Positions 63,826 through 64,000 of a stretch of 64,000 bases of DNA are shown here, one piece after another. Position numbers and translations under genes: made by a program. The notes beneath the pieces are model-generated. The model saw only the letters and a program-made list of their open reading frames with translations. It did no database searches and was not told the origin of the DNA. How positions within the stretch are numbered: the first letter of the stretch is position 1; each line of letters opens with the position of its first letter. The DNA is from Bacteroidales bacterium (lineage in GTDB: Bacteria > Bacteroidota > Bacteroidia > Bacteroidales > TTA-H9): the NCBI GenBank assembly GCA_030656615.1, contig JAUSOY010000013.1, forward strand, positions 36,976-100,975. The letters run 5' to 3'.

Positions 63826-63880
63826 GTTGCCAACGCCCCTTCGTCTTAAAACCTTCCTTACTAATTAGAGTCTGTCTTTA
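63826..63880 (-). repeat. Array repeat copy G (degenerate end)
   Basis: Retains only the arm: on the minus strand TTAGTAAGGAAGGTTTTAAGACGAAGGGGCG^TTGGCAAC before fic, where other copies read TTACAAAAGAAGGTTTTAAGACGAA. Similarity fades to the right, so it may be an attI-like site or the end of another cassette. Confidence 0.65.
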
Positions 63881-63975
63881 AACTTAAATTGTTGATAACT
63901 AATATAATAACTTAACGATAAAAATATTTTGGGTATAAGAAGAATAAGTATCTTAGTATTAAAGATACAGGCATT

Positions 63976-64000
63976 ATGAAACTATTCAACGACTTGACCC
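63976..64000 (+). CDS. Partial ORF start at the right edge, unknown
   Basis: ATG followed by AAACTATTCAACGACTTGACC (MKLFNDLT) opens on the plus strand and leaves the window after 25 bases. A short inverted repeat (GTATCTT / AAGATAC) precedes it. It diverges from the array at the position where an integron integrase would lie, but no domain can be judged from eight residues. Confidence 0.3.

Larger units (their letters stand above)
51294..63880 (-). mobile_element. Integron-like gene cassette array (no integrase in window)
   Basis: Minus-strand genes, mostly singletons, are separated by same-orientation repeats ending in the arm GTTTTAAGACGAACTG and a TTR... junction. Cassette-specific inverted core sequences match exactly for four units: dinD (TTATAGCC 51299-51306 / GGCTATAA 52277-52284), thioesterase (TTGTGCAT 57535-57542 / ATGCACAA 58352-58359), DUF4349 (TTATGTGGC 58815-58823 / GCCACATAA 59698-59706), and the T9SS protein (TTAGCAAA 61301-61308 / TTTGCTAA 62240-62247), all given on the plus strand. 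Fic (GTTACCAAC / GTTGCCAAC) and the XAC2610-like gene (GTTAGC / GCTAAC) match imperfectly. HipA/B, GT39 and methyltransferase-DUF3795 lack clear pairs. The limits are uncertain at both ends. Confidence 0.7.

Noticed and set aside
52277-63880. CRISPR array
   Set aside because: Repeats are hundreds of bases apart with genes between them, not short regular spacers, and no cas genes are present.
52277-63880. Plain MITE or insertion sequence family
   Set aside because: No transposase or terminal inverted repeat common to all copies was found, and the cassette-specific covarying ends are not expected of a MITE. It remains possible that the inner repeat unit is itself a mobile element.

Overview
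This window is a chromosomal segment of a Bacteroidota bacterium. The order is probably Bacteroidales-like, but the sequence alone does not settle that. The evidence is a TonB-dependent outer-membrane receptor, type IX secretion (T9SS) style sorting tails, a PorV/PorQ-family protein, an S46 dipeptidyl-peptidase, C69 dipeptidases, a long-form glutamine PRPP amidotransferase, and many promoter cores of the Bacteroidota type (TAnnTTTG). No rRNA, tRNA, CRISPR array, transposase or complete recombinase gene was recognised.

From 1 to about 50.5 kb the content is ordinary chromosome. It opens with an outer-membrane/secretion block (receptor, a 1406-aa exported protein, PorV/PorQ-like barrel). Next come greA, a HIT hydrolase, purF, a C69 dipeptidase, the rodA-mrdA elongation pair, the three-gene proton-translocating transhydrogenase pntAa-pntAb-pntB, a zinc-ribbon protein, an acyl-CoA synthetase and a cysteine-rich DUF5714-like protein. 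A beta-propeller lipoprotein lies beside a decayed partial copy of itself. It is followed by tag-nadD, a ROK protein, a DPP7-type peptidase, a DUF3857/transglutaminase protein with a RhaD-like aldolase, a YccF-methyltransferase pair, a nitrilase, an FkbM methyltransferase, a porin, a second C69 dipeptidase, an M3 peptidase, a PfkB kinase, a membrane Fe-S protein, an alkaline phosphatase and a YfcC-type carrier. Several of these degrade exported peptides (DPP7, two C69 enzymes, M3, transglutaminase-like), suggesting a peptide-using lifestyle.

From about 50.7 kb to the right edge the organisation changes. Every recognised gene lies on the minus strand, most are singletons, and their functions are unrelated: DUF1287, a frameshifted DinD, HipA/HipB, an XAC2610-like exported protein, a GT39-like membrane protein, an acyl-ACP thioesterase, DUF4349, DUF3795, a SAM methyltransferase, a T9SS-sorted protein and Fic. 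Between them lie seven same-orientation copies of a palindrome-bearing repeat. Read on the minus strand, each repeat ends in a conserved arm (GTTTTAAGACGAACTG) followed within 3-4 bases by TTR..., like the G^TTRRRY crossover of integron attC sites. Four cassettes (dinD, thioesterase, DUF4349, T9SS protein) carry an 8-9 base sequence just after or at the end of the gene that is the exact reverse complement of the bases at the cassette start. This sequence differs from cassette to cassette, which is the R''/R' covariation expected of integron gene cassettes. I interpret the region as an integron-like cassette array in a Bacteroidota genome with unusually long, repeat-swollen attC-like sites. No integrase is inside the window, but an ORF starts on the plus strand at 63976, where an integron integrase would be expected.

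Limits: all assignments come from reading motifs and family resemblance by eye. No database search, RNA folding or covariance model was run.
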